DNA of 64,000 nucleotides from Daedaleopsis sinensis (lineage: Eukaryota > Basidiomycota > Agaricomycetes > Polyporales > Polyporaceae), in NCBI GenBank assembly GCA_033807695.1, contig CM066303.1, positions 3,224,001 to 3,288,000 on the forward strand, read 5' to 3'. Shown piece by piece: positions 10,446 through 22,729 of the stretch (positions within the stretch are counted from its first letter, which is position 1; each line of letters opens with the position of its first letter). The notes beneath the pieces are model-generated. The model was not told where the DNA came from and made no database searches. It saw only the letters and a list, made by a program, of their open reading frames with translations. Made by a program: the position numbers and the translations under genes.

Positions 10446-12338
10446 TGGAGAGGACTCGCTGTCCAGGAGATCGAACCAATACACTATATGCGGGGCCTAC
10501 AGGAAGGCATCTTGCAGGCAGAAACGTCTGGCGGGTGCGTAGCTTCATCAGACAGTCTTTGAGTGTGGACATACCAAGATTGACGCTCGGGACGTGATAG
10601 ACATGCAGTTGATGTCCTTGCTCGGGTGCTGCATGTCGGTGAAACACTTTGCTGGCCAAGTTGCGTATAGCATACGAAAAACAAGTGCTCTAGTCGCTAT
10701 TGGCAAGGAGCTTTTGACCTGTAACATGCTCTCTAAGTAGTGTACTCGCGGCGTCACAATTATAGTACCCTATGTAACCAATTCACATAAGTAGAGGAGG
10801 AGATGGGTAGGTTTAGCCGCCTGTAGTAGTATATACACAGGTACTTCTAAGTACTAGGCCTAACAGACCAAGAGTACTTACAAGTACCAAGCTGTGCACC
10901 CCCAGCCCTCTCATTGGCCCGCGGGTCCTTCTGCTATCTTCCTCGCCCGGCTGTCCGCCCCTCCGAACGCCATGTCGTCCGATCCCGCCCCTGTCCCGCA
11001 TTCCGATCGCGCCCCTCTCCCGCTCCTCTCCCGCTCTCCACCCCTCCGACACACACACCGCTCTTTGCTCGCTCGCTCGAGGTTGCTCAGAGCTCAGAGC
11101 AACCTCGAGCGAGCAGGGTTAGGCTAGACACGGGAGGACGTCGACCTTCAGTCTGAGCTACCCGGGCGCAACTCGCGCCCGTCCTATCGGGTGGCGCATC
11201 AAGCTCCTTCGTACCGCATGCGCACGTCCCGCCCCTCTCCCGCTGATCCCATCAGCGCTCAGCGCTCAGCCCCTGCCCCTTCCCGCTGGCCCCATACCAG
11301 TCGTCGGCACACCTCCCTCGTTCGCCCCTCCTCCCTGCTTCGCTCCTCCTTGTTCGCCCGCTCTCACTACTTACGATGGGTCCTGATGTTTGCAGATCAG
11401 TTACGCTCGGACGTGCTTCCCGACTGGCGGCGGGCGTGGTGTCAATGGCGCGTCGTCGTGCGTGCCGCGCCACCCGTACGGTCTCTACTGTCCCTATCTG
11501 TCCCCGATTCTCGCGCATGTTCAGGCACACTCCCCGAATCCGATGTCTCTCGCGAGGCACGTACCATCGGCCTGGACCGTCGGCCACTTATCGTCGGCGA
11601 TCAAGCTCTTCCAACACTGACATCACAGTCGTACCTCGCCGGCTACGCGCAGTTTAACATCCGAGGCTTCGCGCGAGGCGGTCGCGCGCCATGTTCGCAC
11701 TACCACTGCCCGACGCGCGCGAGTGTACATCACCACACCGGGGTAACATCAGTTTTGCGCGGTCTGTCGCAAACCGGTCCGTGCACAATTCTTGTGTAGC
11801 GAAGAGGAGCTGTAGGTAGTACGTATTAGTTACAACCAAATGATCATATCACGCCCCACGGGCTTGCCTTTGTGTGTTGTTCCGTTCACAAGGACTTATT
11901 GCCTCGCGTGAAGGTCAGGGCTTCGCTCGCGAGGGTGTGACCCATGCGCGAGCAATGTCCGGCTGCCCTTCGATGACCTTTCTGTGAATCGCATATGTGT
12001 TATAATCGCGCCCACGTGACATATGGCGCCGCGCGTCGAACTCATCCTGGGCGTACTCCGCGCCCCTTCTAGGACATACTTCGCGTGTGATGGTTCATTT
12101 GCTGTGTACATATGCAAGCTATCTCCTACGTTGTCGCCACTCCCGCTGCGCGCGCATGCAGCATGCCGATACCCTGCCGGTGTCTTTGTTCAGCATTTGT
12201 CGCGCTCGCACGCTACTCAGAACGTACCTCATCTACAGCGTTCGGGAATCTCTCCTCCGCTCTCGCAAGCAATCGACGGAAACGAACATGCTGCCTGTGG
12301 TTGGTCAGCGTCATGGCAATGTCTTCACCCATCGGTAT
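10446..12338. other. Stretch without a recognisable gene
   Basis: Nothing with domain support. Short overlapping open frames around 11191-11799 and 12023-12556 lack any familiar motif, and several are shadows of one another. One strong hairpin lies at 11071-11114. The right end runs into the last exon of the KDZ gene. Confidence 0.5.
11071..11114. repeat. Perfect inverted repeat (18-bp arms)
   Basis: Arms 11071-11088 and 11097-11114 are exact reverse complements (GCTCGCTCGAGGTTGCTC) with an 8-nt spacer. No poly-T or gene end is adjacent, so a terminator role is unlikely; it could be the tip of a decayed foldback element. Confidence 0.85.
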
Positions 12339-15300
12339 CTACCTTCGCGCGTACGCCGCAGCCCCGAGGCGGCCTTGGACTTTGCGGTCCTGCGCGCGCT
12401 CTGCCCAGGTTGCCGCGCTCTTGCGGTAGCTCTGTTTCGTCCGGAACATCTCTTCAGACACCGTCTCATTCTCCTCTGTCCACCTGGAGAGAAGTGCACT
12501 ATACCGGAACCAGTGGACTCGTAAACCTGGTGGGTCAGTTAGCGGTGATGCTTTGATATGTGACTGGTCCACTTACTGTCGAACAGAAACTCCGTGATGT
12601 CTTTCCCCGTCTTCTTCGCTAGGAAGGAAAAGTTGCCCCATAGCCAGGATGGGGGACGCTGACTGTCCCCGATGCGTTGTTCCTCGGTAACGATCACGAA
12701 GGCTTGGCAATGGGATTCCAGGAGTTCGCGGAGGTTCGGGTCGTCGCGCGCCATCCCCAACGTGATGAGTCGCTCACGTTCAGCGCGATATCGCGTTTTG
12801 GTGAGGTTCATCGCCGCTCTCATACCATCCAGGCGGTGGTCTACAGGAGCGGTGCGCTTTACGCCGCTGACGTGCTTCTTGCGGTCCTCGACCCCCGCGT
12901 GCATCATGAGCTGCATTCGGAGGTCGTCCAATGCTTCGTGCGCGTATCCCTGCCGCAGTTCGCGCTCAGTCCGCACGGCGTTCGCCATGGCCTCGTCTTC
13001 CCGTACTGCGGCAGGGTAGTCCGAGGGTAATGGCATGGTCGGAATCGCTTCGAGGACTTTCGAGAGCTTGCTACGCATCTTCGCGGCCGCATTTCCTCGT
13101 TTGCGCTTTCGGCGCTTGTCCGTGTGTGAGCTGGGAGTCTCATGGCGCGCTGCGTCCTCGGGGTCAGAGCTGTCGGAGCTATCTGCGTCTGCCTGTGCTG
13201 GTATTAGATAGGATGAGCCTGGCTCGCCCTGCGTGAATGGAGATGAGCGCGGCTGGGACGAGAGGAACGTGTTGAGGTAGGTCGCGAGGTCCGGTCTCGA
13301 ATGCGGCGCGTCCGGGTCCACGCGCGCGCGTTTGGACGGTGTACTTGCCGCGTCATCTCCCCGCAGTTCCTCCTCCGCGCCGCTGTCACTCGACGTGTCC
13401 TCAGCGGAAGAAGCACCATCGGGCGGCGAATTCGGTTCTTGCGCCGATGAGCCCGCACGCACGATGTTTTCGAACGCGAGGTTGACGGCGGGCTGCATGA
13501 ATTCATCGCGCCGGTCCCGGAGAGTCATCGCCTTGTCTGATAGTTCCTGTAACCTCTCCGTGACCTTCGCTATTTGCTTCTGGCTGTTGGGCATCGTCTT
13601 GATGTCCTCGCGCAGCACGCTCCTGGATCATATATCAGTCGGTCTCTCAACGGCCTACATAACGTTCCCATGCACCTGGCCTTTTCCAATTCCAGGATGT
13701 CGTGCATAACACTTGCTAGTCCGTGGCCCTGGTGATCTCCCTTCTCCGCGAGCTCTTGCAGGAGATTTGCGGCTATCTGCTTGGATGTGAGCGCTAGCAG
13801 GAATGCTGTTAGTGATAGACCTGTCACTACTATGGCCCGAGGCTTACAAATCGTGGGTGCGAGCTCGTATTCATTCGGGAGGTCGCCGTGTTGCTTGACG
13901 TCGACAGCCTGTCGTTTCCATGCTGCTTCGCGCTCCTTCCATTCGTCGAGGGTTTCCTGGCCATGCAATTCTACGATGTTGTCTTCGAGTATCTTCACGT
14001 ACTCCTCGGTCTTGCTCAGGTTCTCCTCACTGCGCGCCATCTTGGCCACGAGGAACGTCACTGGGCCGGCGTGAGTACATGTACGCTTCGAAATCGGACA
14101 ACTTACCCATTTGATGCAGGTGTTTCACATTCTGTGCGTCCAGGATGTCGTTGAGCACGTCATGACGGTGTCCGGCCGTCATCTCCTTCGTCGCCCGCGA
14201 TATGGCATTGATGAGTCCCCACAGCCTTTCGCACGTCTCCCCGTCGTCCATGCAAGAACAAGGAAGGAGGTTGAGGGAGAACTTCTGGCGGCACTCGCGC
14301 GTGTGCATGGAGAGATGCCATTTGCCGATCGCGGCGAGGATCGTAGGGAGGTCTGCTGAACTAATAGACTTGAGCTCGTCCAGCATTTCTTGAGTGAACT
14401 CCCGGGCAAGTCGGGACCCTATTCGTATGACGTATTGGCACATTATGTCGTAAACGATGACGAGTAGTTTGAGGGGCAGGTAGGGTTGCAACGCGGACAC
14501 CAGCGCGATATCGATGTAGATGAAGCTAACCTGACGTTAGCATGGTGAGCGAATGTCATGCGGGGCCGGCGTACCCTTCCTTGTTTGCGAGATCTACCAC
14601 CGAGCCCGGGAGCGTGCACATGTGCCGACACAGCACGGCCACGATACCGGAAACCGACCCTCGATACTTGCCATACTCCATGGCGCCGAAATTGGAGCAC
14701 GTACTTTTCTGATGAAAGACGGTTAGCTGATGTCATGGGACGTTAATGAGGTCGTTGTACCTCCTTGTCCTTCGGCTTGGGAACGTGCTTGATATAATGA
14801 GCAAAATCCTGTTCGTGCACAAAGTATCCGCCCCCCATCGAGAGCGGCACGTCGTCAGGGTCTGCGTGCTTGTGTTTCAAATTGAAGTGGAAGTTGCCAT
14901 CTAGGGCTATGTGCAGCGCGTCGACATGTCTGTCGCACATATTCAGATTGTGCTGAACCCGCAGCAAATCTCCATACCGGTATTTCTCGTCACGACCCTC
15001 CCATCCCTCGCGCATGTTGATATCCGGCTGGGGACACGCCGGACACAACGCTGTCAACACCCGCGGCTTGATGTCCCAGGTCGGGTCGACAGCAGCTCGC
15101 TGACATGCTCGAATAAATGTGTACTGCCGGAAAGAGTCGTTCACCTCCCGGTATCGTTCCTAAATGCGGTCAGTGATTGTCCTTCGTACCGTCCTTCGGG
15201 AGAGACTCACTGGGACATCTTCCGTTAGTACAGCGTCCGTGCGTGACTTGAGATAGGTTGAGAAGTCGTGGATGTTGGTATTCGTCTCGATCAGCAACCC

Positions 15301-16243
15301 GTGATAGGCCTCGAGCGCGGAGATGGTGGTCGCGGTGCGTGGACTGGCCCAGGTGGCCGGCCAGAGTCCAGCCTCGATGAGTTGCTCGCTGTCCTCTCGC
15401 CGCGGGTCGCAACGGCAGAATGCCACTGTGACTTTCATCAGCCCCCGTTCGTGGACGACAGTCATGTCGCGGAGGAACGTCGAAGCAGGAGGCCCACCCC
15501 CCTTGGTGGCTATTCGCGGGCAGCACAAAGTGCCGTGCCCCAGGTGCATCACATAACCGAGCTCGGTCATAGTGGTCTTGGCCCAATACTCATCGTCCCC
15601 GTTCCACATGCGGATCCTGTTGTACGGCCGTGTCTGGTGCGAGGTCAGGATACACTCTCCGCACTGCGTAGAGGCTAAGGGGCAGTCTTGACACCGGTAC
15701 CATACTCGCGCAACGTCGTCCGAGACGTGACAAGTTGGGCACTCTGTGCACTCGGGTGGTGTTTCTCTGGCGTCCAAACAATTGCGGGCATGGACGGCGT
15801 GCTTGTCGAGGAACGCACCCATCTTTCTGGACGGCTGCAACAGAGGTTTACAAAATGATACGTACGATGCAGACGTGACGTACCAGGTGCCTTTGGCTGG
15901 CGCTAGGCCCCTGACTTTCCCCGCCATGCGCTGATGTCGTGGGTCTCCCCGCTGCCTCTGTGGTCGTCGGGTCTGCCTTTCCCGCCACCATCGGCGAGGC
16001 CGACGCATGTGGCTCGGTGGAGGATGGTGATGCCATGAAACTGACCGGCGTACCCATGCCAGACCTTCCTTCCCCTCCTCCCGAAAAGTCATAGGCATGG
16101 CGTGATGATCTCTGCGTTGGGGTTTCCGCCGTGGGGCCAGATCCGTTGTGGCCAGTGTTGGACGTCATCGGGGTCGCGGCGGAGCGTGCGAGCAAGCTTG
16201 CTGCGCTACCCAGCCCAGGTATCTTCGGACGGCGAGGACCCAT
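12339..16243 (-). CDS. KDZ transposase with N-terminal CxC2 cysteine cluster, eight exons, apparently intact
   Basis: DDE-type DNA transposase of the Kyakuja-Dileera-Zisupton superfamily. Exons by GT-AG reading: 16243-15866, 15834-15211, 15159-14761, 14708-14575, 14525-14107, 14060-13676, 13622-12577, 12526-12339. They sum to 3573 nt, closing in frame at 1190 aa. N-terminus is Pro/Ser-rich. The CxC2 unit follows with ECPTCH, YRCQDC, CGECILTSH and LGHGTLCC. The RNase-H-like core gives VDALHIALDGNFHFN (first Asp), TCSNFGAMEYGKYRGSVSG, LVIVYDIMCQY (second Asp), KWHLSMHTREC and DGETCERLWG (Glu), then TKEMTAGHRHDVLND. A helical C-terminal region ends VHWFRYSALLSRWTEENE. No premature stop is needed. 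Start chosen at MGPRRPKIPG. Catalytic residue assignment follows the family pattern. Confidence 0.88.
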
Positions 16244-17907
16244 GGCGGAAACGGGGGGCAAGGCGGGAGGTAGCAGGAAATTTGAAAGGAAACAGGGGTC
16301 GGGCGGGTGGTTTTCATATGAGGTGCAGTCCCAATTGGGCATGGGGCCCGATGGCCTCCCACACAGTCCACCATCGTAGGCTTTCATCGGGATGCCGGGT
16401 TCATGCAATATTACACAACAATCTTACCATGAGCATGGACGTACGAGTGTAGTCAATGTATAGGAGGGGCTCTAACTGCCCCCTCACTGGGCGGAACCTT
16501 CACAAATATGCCCGACATGGCCGCAATTGACGATTTGAATGGTTCATATCATGTAATTATCGCAAACAACGGATCAACACACTGAGACTGAGATACCTGA
16601 GTGTGTGGGACATGAGTGCAAAAGTTCCTATGTTCATATCCACGAGGAACGACTCACATCGAGGACCCCAAGTGTTCGCTCCCGCCACGTCCACCCCAGT
16701 TCGCCGGGTATAGTGGCGTTGTGTGTTCCTCCCGTGCCATGCGGTTTGCTGCACTGATGCCGAGGGCGTGCAACCTCAATCTCGGTTTGGATGATGGATA
16801 CAGGAAAAAAAGCTTACCTGTTCCCCAAAGTGTCCCGTCCCTGTTCACGTCCTCCACAATCTCTCCGAATTTGGCCGTTAGAGCTCCTGTGAGCATTGGC
16901 ATATGAGTTACACACTTTGTTACCATACGGTACACGTTGTCGTACCGACAGCAGCTGGTTACCTGCTCGCCTCGGCGCGCAAGGATGAAGCATATCCCAT
17001 GGGTTTGGGCCGAGGTTTGCGAAAGGAAGGGTGTCGGCAGAGCGGTAGGGTGTCCAATGCTCCTGCCCGTCGTTTGGAAATGGTCGGGCGCACGTCTTGG
17101 GTCGGATAGTTCTCTCATCGGAGGCTGCTGCCGTCCGGAGATCACTTGCGTCGGTGTCCCGGACGCACCTTGGAGCTTACATAGCTGGCAAGGTCGCACC
17201 CAGGTGATCGGTGGGTGGTGCGGGGCGTACTCGTGGCGGTGCAGGAGTTAAGGCGTACAGTCGAGGTAGAGGCGAGAGACAAAGAGCACGGCCGGACGGG
17301 CGCAAGTCCTGCGTCGTCGGACTTGGAATCTTGTTGACCTCCGCAAAAGTTCCTATGTCGGTTGTTAGTACCGTAGCTTATGATGTAACTGGGGTTGTAT
17401 TGCAGAGATGACAGAGCTTTGATCGATCGTTATACAGCTGTGTTAATACTTTCAATCGCGGATTCAAAAATTTGCGTCATGTGACGATAGATGGTTCCCA
17501 CGACTGGCGTTTCCCCCAGCACGCCCGTTTGGGACGCGAAGGCTCTCCTCCTTCTCCGCCATCTCCTGCACGTCGCTCTGCTCCCTCTGACGCGACGGAG
17601 CTCTCAAATTACTTTCAAACCGCTCTACTATCTGCTGAGTGTTGTGCCCCGCGATACGCGCGCCGACGCTCGCAGATCTGCCGACAAGGTCTGCCGCGCG
17701 CAACGCTTTAGCTTGCGCCGCGACGATCTCCAACCCTCGCCTCGGTGTCGGATTTATCCCCAGGATCCCGCGACTCCCTCAAACCCTCGCCCAGGAATCA
17801 AGACCTCTCGGTGGCCCCCTTCAACACCTTCTCCGCCCCTCACGTCTCTGCAACCCATCAAGCCCGCGGTGAGTGCGACCTGCAACCCCCATCATCAGTA
17901 ACCCCAA
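16244..17907. other. Stretch without a recognisable gene; holds a 16-bp direct repeat
   Basis: Upstream of the KDZ gene and upstream of family A. Open frames (for example 16654-17199 minus) show no family features. GCAAAAGTTCCTATGT occurs exactly at 16618-16633 and 17343-17358, bounding 709 bp, which could be a target duplication of a small insertion or chance. The segment 17464-17907 directly before the family-A start probably holds its promoter and leader. Confidence 0.45.
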
Positions 17908-20454
17908 ATGGCGTCGTCCGGCGATAGCTCAGCGATCAAACCTCGCCCCAAGTTTCCAAATTTCAAGCGCATTGTACGAGAGCCCACCCCAAGCGATCCA
18001 CAGGCGCCGGTCCCACATCCGTCGGGGGTCGTAGAAGATGTCGCGGGGATTATACATGTGCCCACCATGTACGCTCGGTTGTTAATTCCGCACCCGATCG
18101 CAGCTAACAGAGGCATTGTAGCTCGACGGCGGCGCTCAGCGTGAGTGCGCCGGACTCGCTCGCTGTGTTTTCCTCCGAGTCGGAGCGGAGCGAGGATGAG
18201 GACTCAGCGTCCGCCCCTCCTGTTTTGAAAGTTACACGGCGCACGAAAGGTGACACTCTCCGCCGTGCAGCTCGTATTACGCTAACCGTATCCGCCAGCC
18301 CCGAAGGTGACCAAATGGTATCAGGCATTGGTGGCAGCGCGCGGAGAGTTCGACCGCATGGTCATAACCTCCCCAAATCAGCTCTACGTCCCGCCCTATC
18401 CCAAAGAGACTGCCGTCATTGAAACGTTCAACGACGGCAAGTGGGGGATTCACGAGTACAGTCACAGCCCGCAGGACCTCACTCAGGGTTGGTGGCACCT
18501 GGCCTGCATCCCGACGTCTTCCACGGGTCCAACAGCCGAGGCACTCCGGGTCTCTCTCGAAGCGCGCAAACATTGGAAACCGGACACGACCATCGGCTTC
18601 AGCGGCATGGGTAACATCGTCCCAGAGATGATGAAAGATTTCATGACGCACGCCAAATCGGCCATCGAGGGCTGCGAGCGCATGGTCGCGCCGCCCAACG
18701 TACATCAATACGCTCGTTTCGTGATCACCATCCTGCGACAGTTCGTCCAACGCCTCCGCCACGCCCCCGCGACCCCTTCGGTTACCATCGCCGTCGCAGC
18801 GCATGTCCAGCGCCTGACCCTAGAACTTCTCGGACTACAGACGTACATGGAAGTCGTCGTGCCGCGGATAGAGTCGGGCGACGACCACTCCCGTGATGTC
18901 CTGCCTGTCATCGGGGCTTTCGTCCGAGAAGGAGCCGATGCGGCGACTCTCACAAGGGTTGGGATTCCCGTCTGGTTCCTTCAACCGCTGACGCACAAGC
19001 TCGCAGTGTGGGAGGTCGTGCAAGTTCTTCACTTCCCCAGGGACGTGTCGGACAAACCCTGCGACCCGCCCATCTACCATCGCCCGACGGGCATCGCAGG
19101 GGTGGCCAATATGACCGGCGTCTGGCAACGCAACATGGTCCTCGCAGTCTCGAAACATCTCGGTGGAACTCACCTCGCCACGCTGACTGTCGCCGAGGTC
19201 CCTGAGGCTGCCGATGTCCGCCGTCCTCCTGGTGTCGGCGCGGAGTCCAGCCGGAAGCGAGCGCGGCTAGAAGAACCAGAGGGGGAGAGCAGACATATTT
19301 CCATGCGAGCAGCCGGCGTGTACCTCGACGGCCAGGCAGGAAAGTCCTCCGGTACAAGGCGGCGAGGAGCGCGAGGTAAAGGTAAGAGGCAGCACGCGGC
19401 GGACACCAACGTTGGGGGCCTAAACGAGGGTGTTGTTGAAAAAGGGGAGATATCCACCTCCGACCCGAATGCGCCTCAGCCGGCAAAATCTTTCGTCCCC
19501 TCCCCTTTTACAGACGTTGCCCCGATTTGGGCAGCGGTTCTTCGGGCCGCCTCACCTATACCGCGCACGTCGGCTTCTGCCCTCTATTTCTATCCTCCTC
19601 CTTTCCTGCTCGACACCCTTGACGACCGGTCGTTGTTGAACCTCGTTGCCGAACCGCGGCGGACTTGGGCGCGGTTCGACGAGAAGGTATCCCGCTACGT
19701 CCACAACTTCGTCCGTATCCGCTCTTTCCTTCGCGCTCGCGTCCTCGACCCTTCGCTATCGAACGACCCCCTGACGATTGCGGAGTGGCGTGCCGCGTTA
19801 TGGGGTGATTACAATCCCAAGGACCACAAGGTCATGGCGCACGGTTCTCCCGCTGACCTGCGCCGCGCGAAACGCCGGCAAGAGGGCCACAACTTTATCA
19901 GCCGCCTCATATCTCGGGTGGCGCGGTTGCCTTCGTACAATCCGCTCGCAGGACCGTTCGCGTACGACGATATGGAGGTAGATTTGCTTGCAGCGCGCAC
20001 GGACCTCCGGCTTCGCGAGATAATCGTGTGGGAGTGTCACGAGTTGAACTTCCGGGCGGAGCTGATGGCGCTGGACACCCTCCTTGCACATCGGGAATCT
20101 TGGTGGCAGGTTCACCGATGGCAACGCGAGTCCACCGTGAGTTCCGTCTGGGGAACCCCGTCTTCGGTCATGTCGATTGTCCCTCGGGATCCCGAAGAAG
20201 ACCGCAAGTTCCGCTGGGGTCCTCTTGCTGAGGACGGTGTCGCTCACGATGCCCTCCGGAGTTTTGTTTCTCTCATGCCCCTCTGGCCGGAGTGCCCCCC
20301 GCTACTCGTGGCTGCCGCTGACCGTAACCTATCCTCGGCCGAGTTTGCGAGCATCCAGGAAGCAGCAGTAGGGTTCTATGTACGCACATTTGTAAGAATG
20401 TTCGCCCGTCTCCCCACCCCGCCTGTGCCGTATCCCGCCCCATCTATTGTATAG
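17908..20454 (+). CDS. Family A: ~800-aa dispersed Agaricomycete protein of unknown function
   Basis: I recognise the type, not a function: a multi-copy protein found across Agaricomycetes, often near transposons. The first exon probably starts at the ATG at 17908 (MASSGDSSAIKPRPKF). An acidic segment (SSESERSEDEDSASAPP) and one or two short introns before 18310 lead into the long frame. The core reads TKWYQALVAARGEFDRMVIT, TIGFSGMGNIVPEMMKDF, RIESGDDHSRDVLPVIGAF and GIPVWFLQPLTHKL, all conserved in the family as I know it. A Lys/Arg-rich linker (about 19310-19400) separates a second region beginning APIWAAVLRAASP with several Trp-rich stretches, ending at 20454. Exon boundaries at the 5' end are uncertain. 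No catalytic motif is visible. Confidence 0.65.
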
Positions 20455-20641
20455 TACATCGTTCTGTAATATACAGATGAAGAAACAGTGACCCAGAATC
20501 AGATCCGCTTTGGTGAGTGCTTCATCTTGCGGTAAATAATGCGAAACTAACATCACGTGCCCAGTATTGTTATTTTGCTTGAGCGCCTTGAAGACATGAC
20601 CCGCCCGATATGCGCCTCTTCCATCGCTAACTTATCTCACC

Positions 20642-22535
20642 ATGCGCTGGACTGAGGAAGAGCGTCGGTACGCCGACGAGCTTTTCTTGTCTCCGCAGAT
20701 CCAAACTATCATCGCCGAACGTGGGGCCCAAGGCCCAGAAGAGGCATCGTTGATCATATACCAACGGTTCAAGGAAAAGAACTTCCCGCTGTACCCTGGG
20801 GAGACCGATGCTCAGTACGCCAAGCGTTGCAAGACCGCGAATAAGAAGAAGAAGCCCGTGCCGGTCCGAGTTCCGCCCGAAACTGCTGAGGAACACGCAG
20901 CTCGCTATACCGGGATGAAAGAGGTGAGTAGTTCCCTCAGAGCTGAGAGCGGAGTGTCAGCTGCCCGTCCCCAGACCATCTTGAACCGCATGCACGCCCT
21001 CAAACACAGGCTCAAGACGTCCGCCCGCGTGCGTATGCCCGCCATTCCTAACCTGAAGACGAGCAAGACAACGAGGATGCCCTCGGGCCTCGACGTCTTT
21101 CAAAAGACCTACAAGAACTCTGTCATCGGAGTTGTAGATGGCCCGAACAGGCGTCACTACGACGTAGGCACGCAGAGACGAGAGGCCGCTCTCGCATGGC
21201 ATGGAATGTCCCCCGCAAAGCAAGCCCCATACGAAGAGCAAGCGCGTTCTCTGTCCGGCAATCAATCGACGAGCCAGTCGGCCAACGCGAGCGTGTTTGA
21301 CAGCGGTGATGACGACGACGAGGACAGCGAAGTGTTCGCCAGCCTGTTCCCTCCGTGAGTCACGTTTTCTTGAAACGGCTAGGCATACTCATGAATGACA
21401 GATCTCCTGAGGACATCGCGGTTTGGATCCAAGACGTCATGAAAACATTACGCACCGTGGCGAATTGGGGAGGATCGATCTACATCGGCGGGCCGGACGA
21501 GACTGGAATGCAGCACTACTACATGTACGTCACCAATTGGTGCTTGCCTGCATGCTATGGCTGATCATATTTGCTGTAGCCACTCTGAAGGGCGGAATCG
21601 CCTCGGCGAGGATTTCACCCAAATGCTTTTGAGAACGTTGGGCGCGCCGGCGCCGGCGCTGCCGTTAATCCTGAACCTATGGTTAGCACAATCCCGTGCC
21701 GGTGAGTTTGGTGCTTTCACTCCTTGACGCATTTCCTCACGCTTGTATGCAGGCGCGACGAGGGACGAATTGACCCCCATCGAGCAACTGTTAGTGGAAT
21801 TCAGGAAGAGTGAGTCACGCGGGCAAATTATGATCATTATCTCAGACCAGTGTTGCCCACAGTTATTCCGCCCGTGACGTTTGTCCCTCAGATGACGCAC
21901 GAAGCCCTGTCCGGGGGCACCATCACCGCGGCGCACAGTACGCCTGAGCCTTCTACGTCCCGGGCTGCCCTTGCCAGCCGCGGGGCCTCTCCCGGTTCGT
22001 GCTATCTATATGTCATCAAAGTCTGTTCTCACGCCGTCTATGATCGTATAGAGGGCCCCGCCTTCGACGACGACCATGACATATATCCGGCGAACCCCAT
22101 TTTCGAAGCCCAGAACTCAGCCGGGCCGGTGTCCGAGGTGGCAGCACAAGACGAGCAGTCCCAAATAGGAAGTATAGACGCCGAACTCACTCCACCGCCG
22201 GATGGCCCGCATGAGGGAGACGGTTTGGGAGACACGACTCCGTCCCTCGCGGTGGCACATAACAAGCGAGTTATGTCCGGTGGTGAGACTTCCCGGACTG
22301 GTGAGACTGCTCGGACGGGGCCTGTAGGAGGACGGAAGAAGCGCAAGGTCGCCGCCGTCGCTGGGGTGCCTATGCCCGACGCGCAGGGGGAGCCGTTGAG
22401 GGTCTCAGCGCGTGGTACCATCCCAACGGAGAAGATGGCCCTCCTAATGGCGTAAGTTGATGTTTACTCCATGATGAGCCCGAACTGATTTTGAACAGGG
22501 ACAGACAGAAGAAGGGCAAGGGCAGAGCGACGTAG
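20642..22535 (+). CDS. Family B copy 1: dispersed Agaricomycete protein, short form
   Basis: Multi-exon gene from ATG 20642 (MRWTEEERRYADELF). Features shared with the copies at 25949-29017 and 58217-59748: an N-terminal W-T-x-E-E segment, a basic patch (TANKKKKPVPVR), a helical block (SGLDVFQKTYKNSVIGVV with MSPAKQAPYEEQA), an acidic run (DSGDDDDEDSEVF), and the family signature VANWGGSIYIGGPDETG followed after an intron by short exons (GEDFTQMLLRTLG, TRDELTPIEQLLVEFRK). The end is basic (GPVGGRKKRKVAA, a possible nuclear localisation signal). It lacks the Trp-rich C-terminal domain of copies 2 and 3. Function unknown. The middle exon borders (21358-21850) are my reading and may be off. Confidence 0.6.
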
Positions 22536-22729
22536 GGATATGACGCACAATAGAACACAGTCTCAGCGCCGCATAGCACAACGAATATCGTGATAATGTA
22601 CCAGGTGGATGCGTAAATACAACCGCGGGACTCCGTTCAATTGTAGCAGAGGAGGCTGACATGAGTCACGCATTGTTTAACTGACGCCCGTATCCCGTAT
22701 CTTTCTGAACCCGACCACCGTCTGCCTCC

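Noticed and set aside
16654..17199. 181-codon minus-strand frame upstream of the KDZ gene
   Set aside because: No family features and no splice continuity with the KDZ exons, which start at 16243.
18277..18804. 175-codon minus-strand frame with apparently normal composition
   Set aside because: Antisense to the family-A coding exon, which carries conserved family segments on the plus strand.
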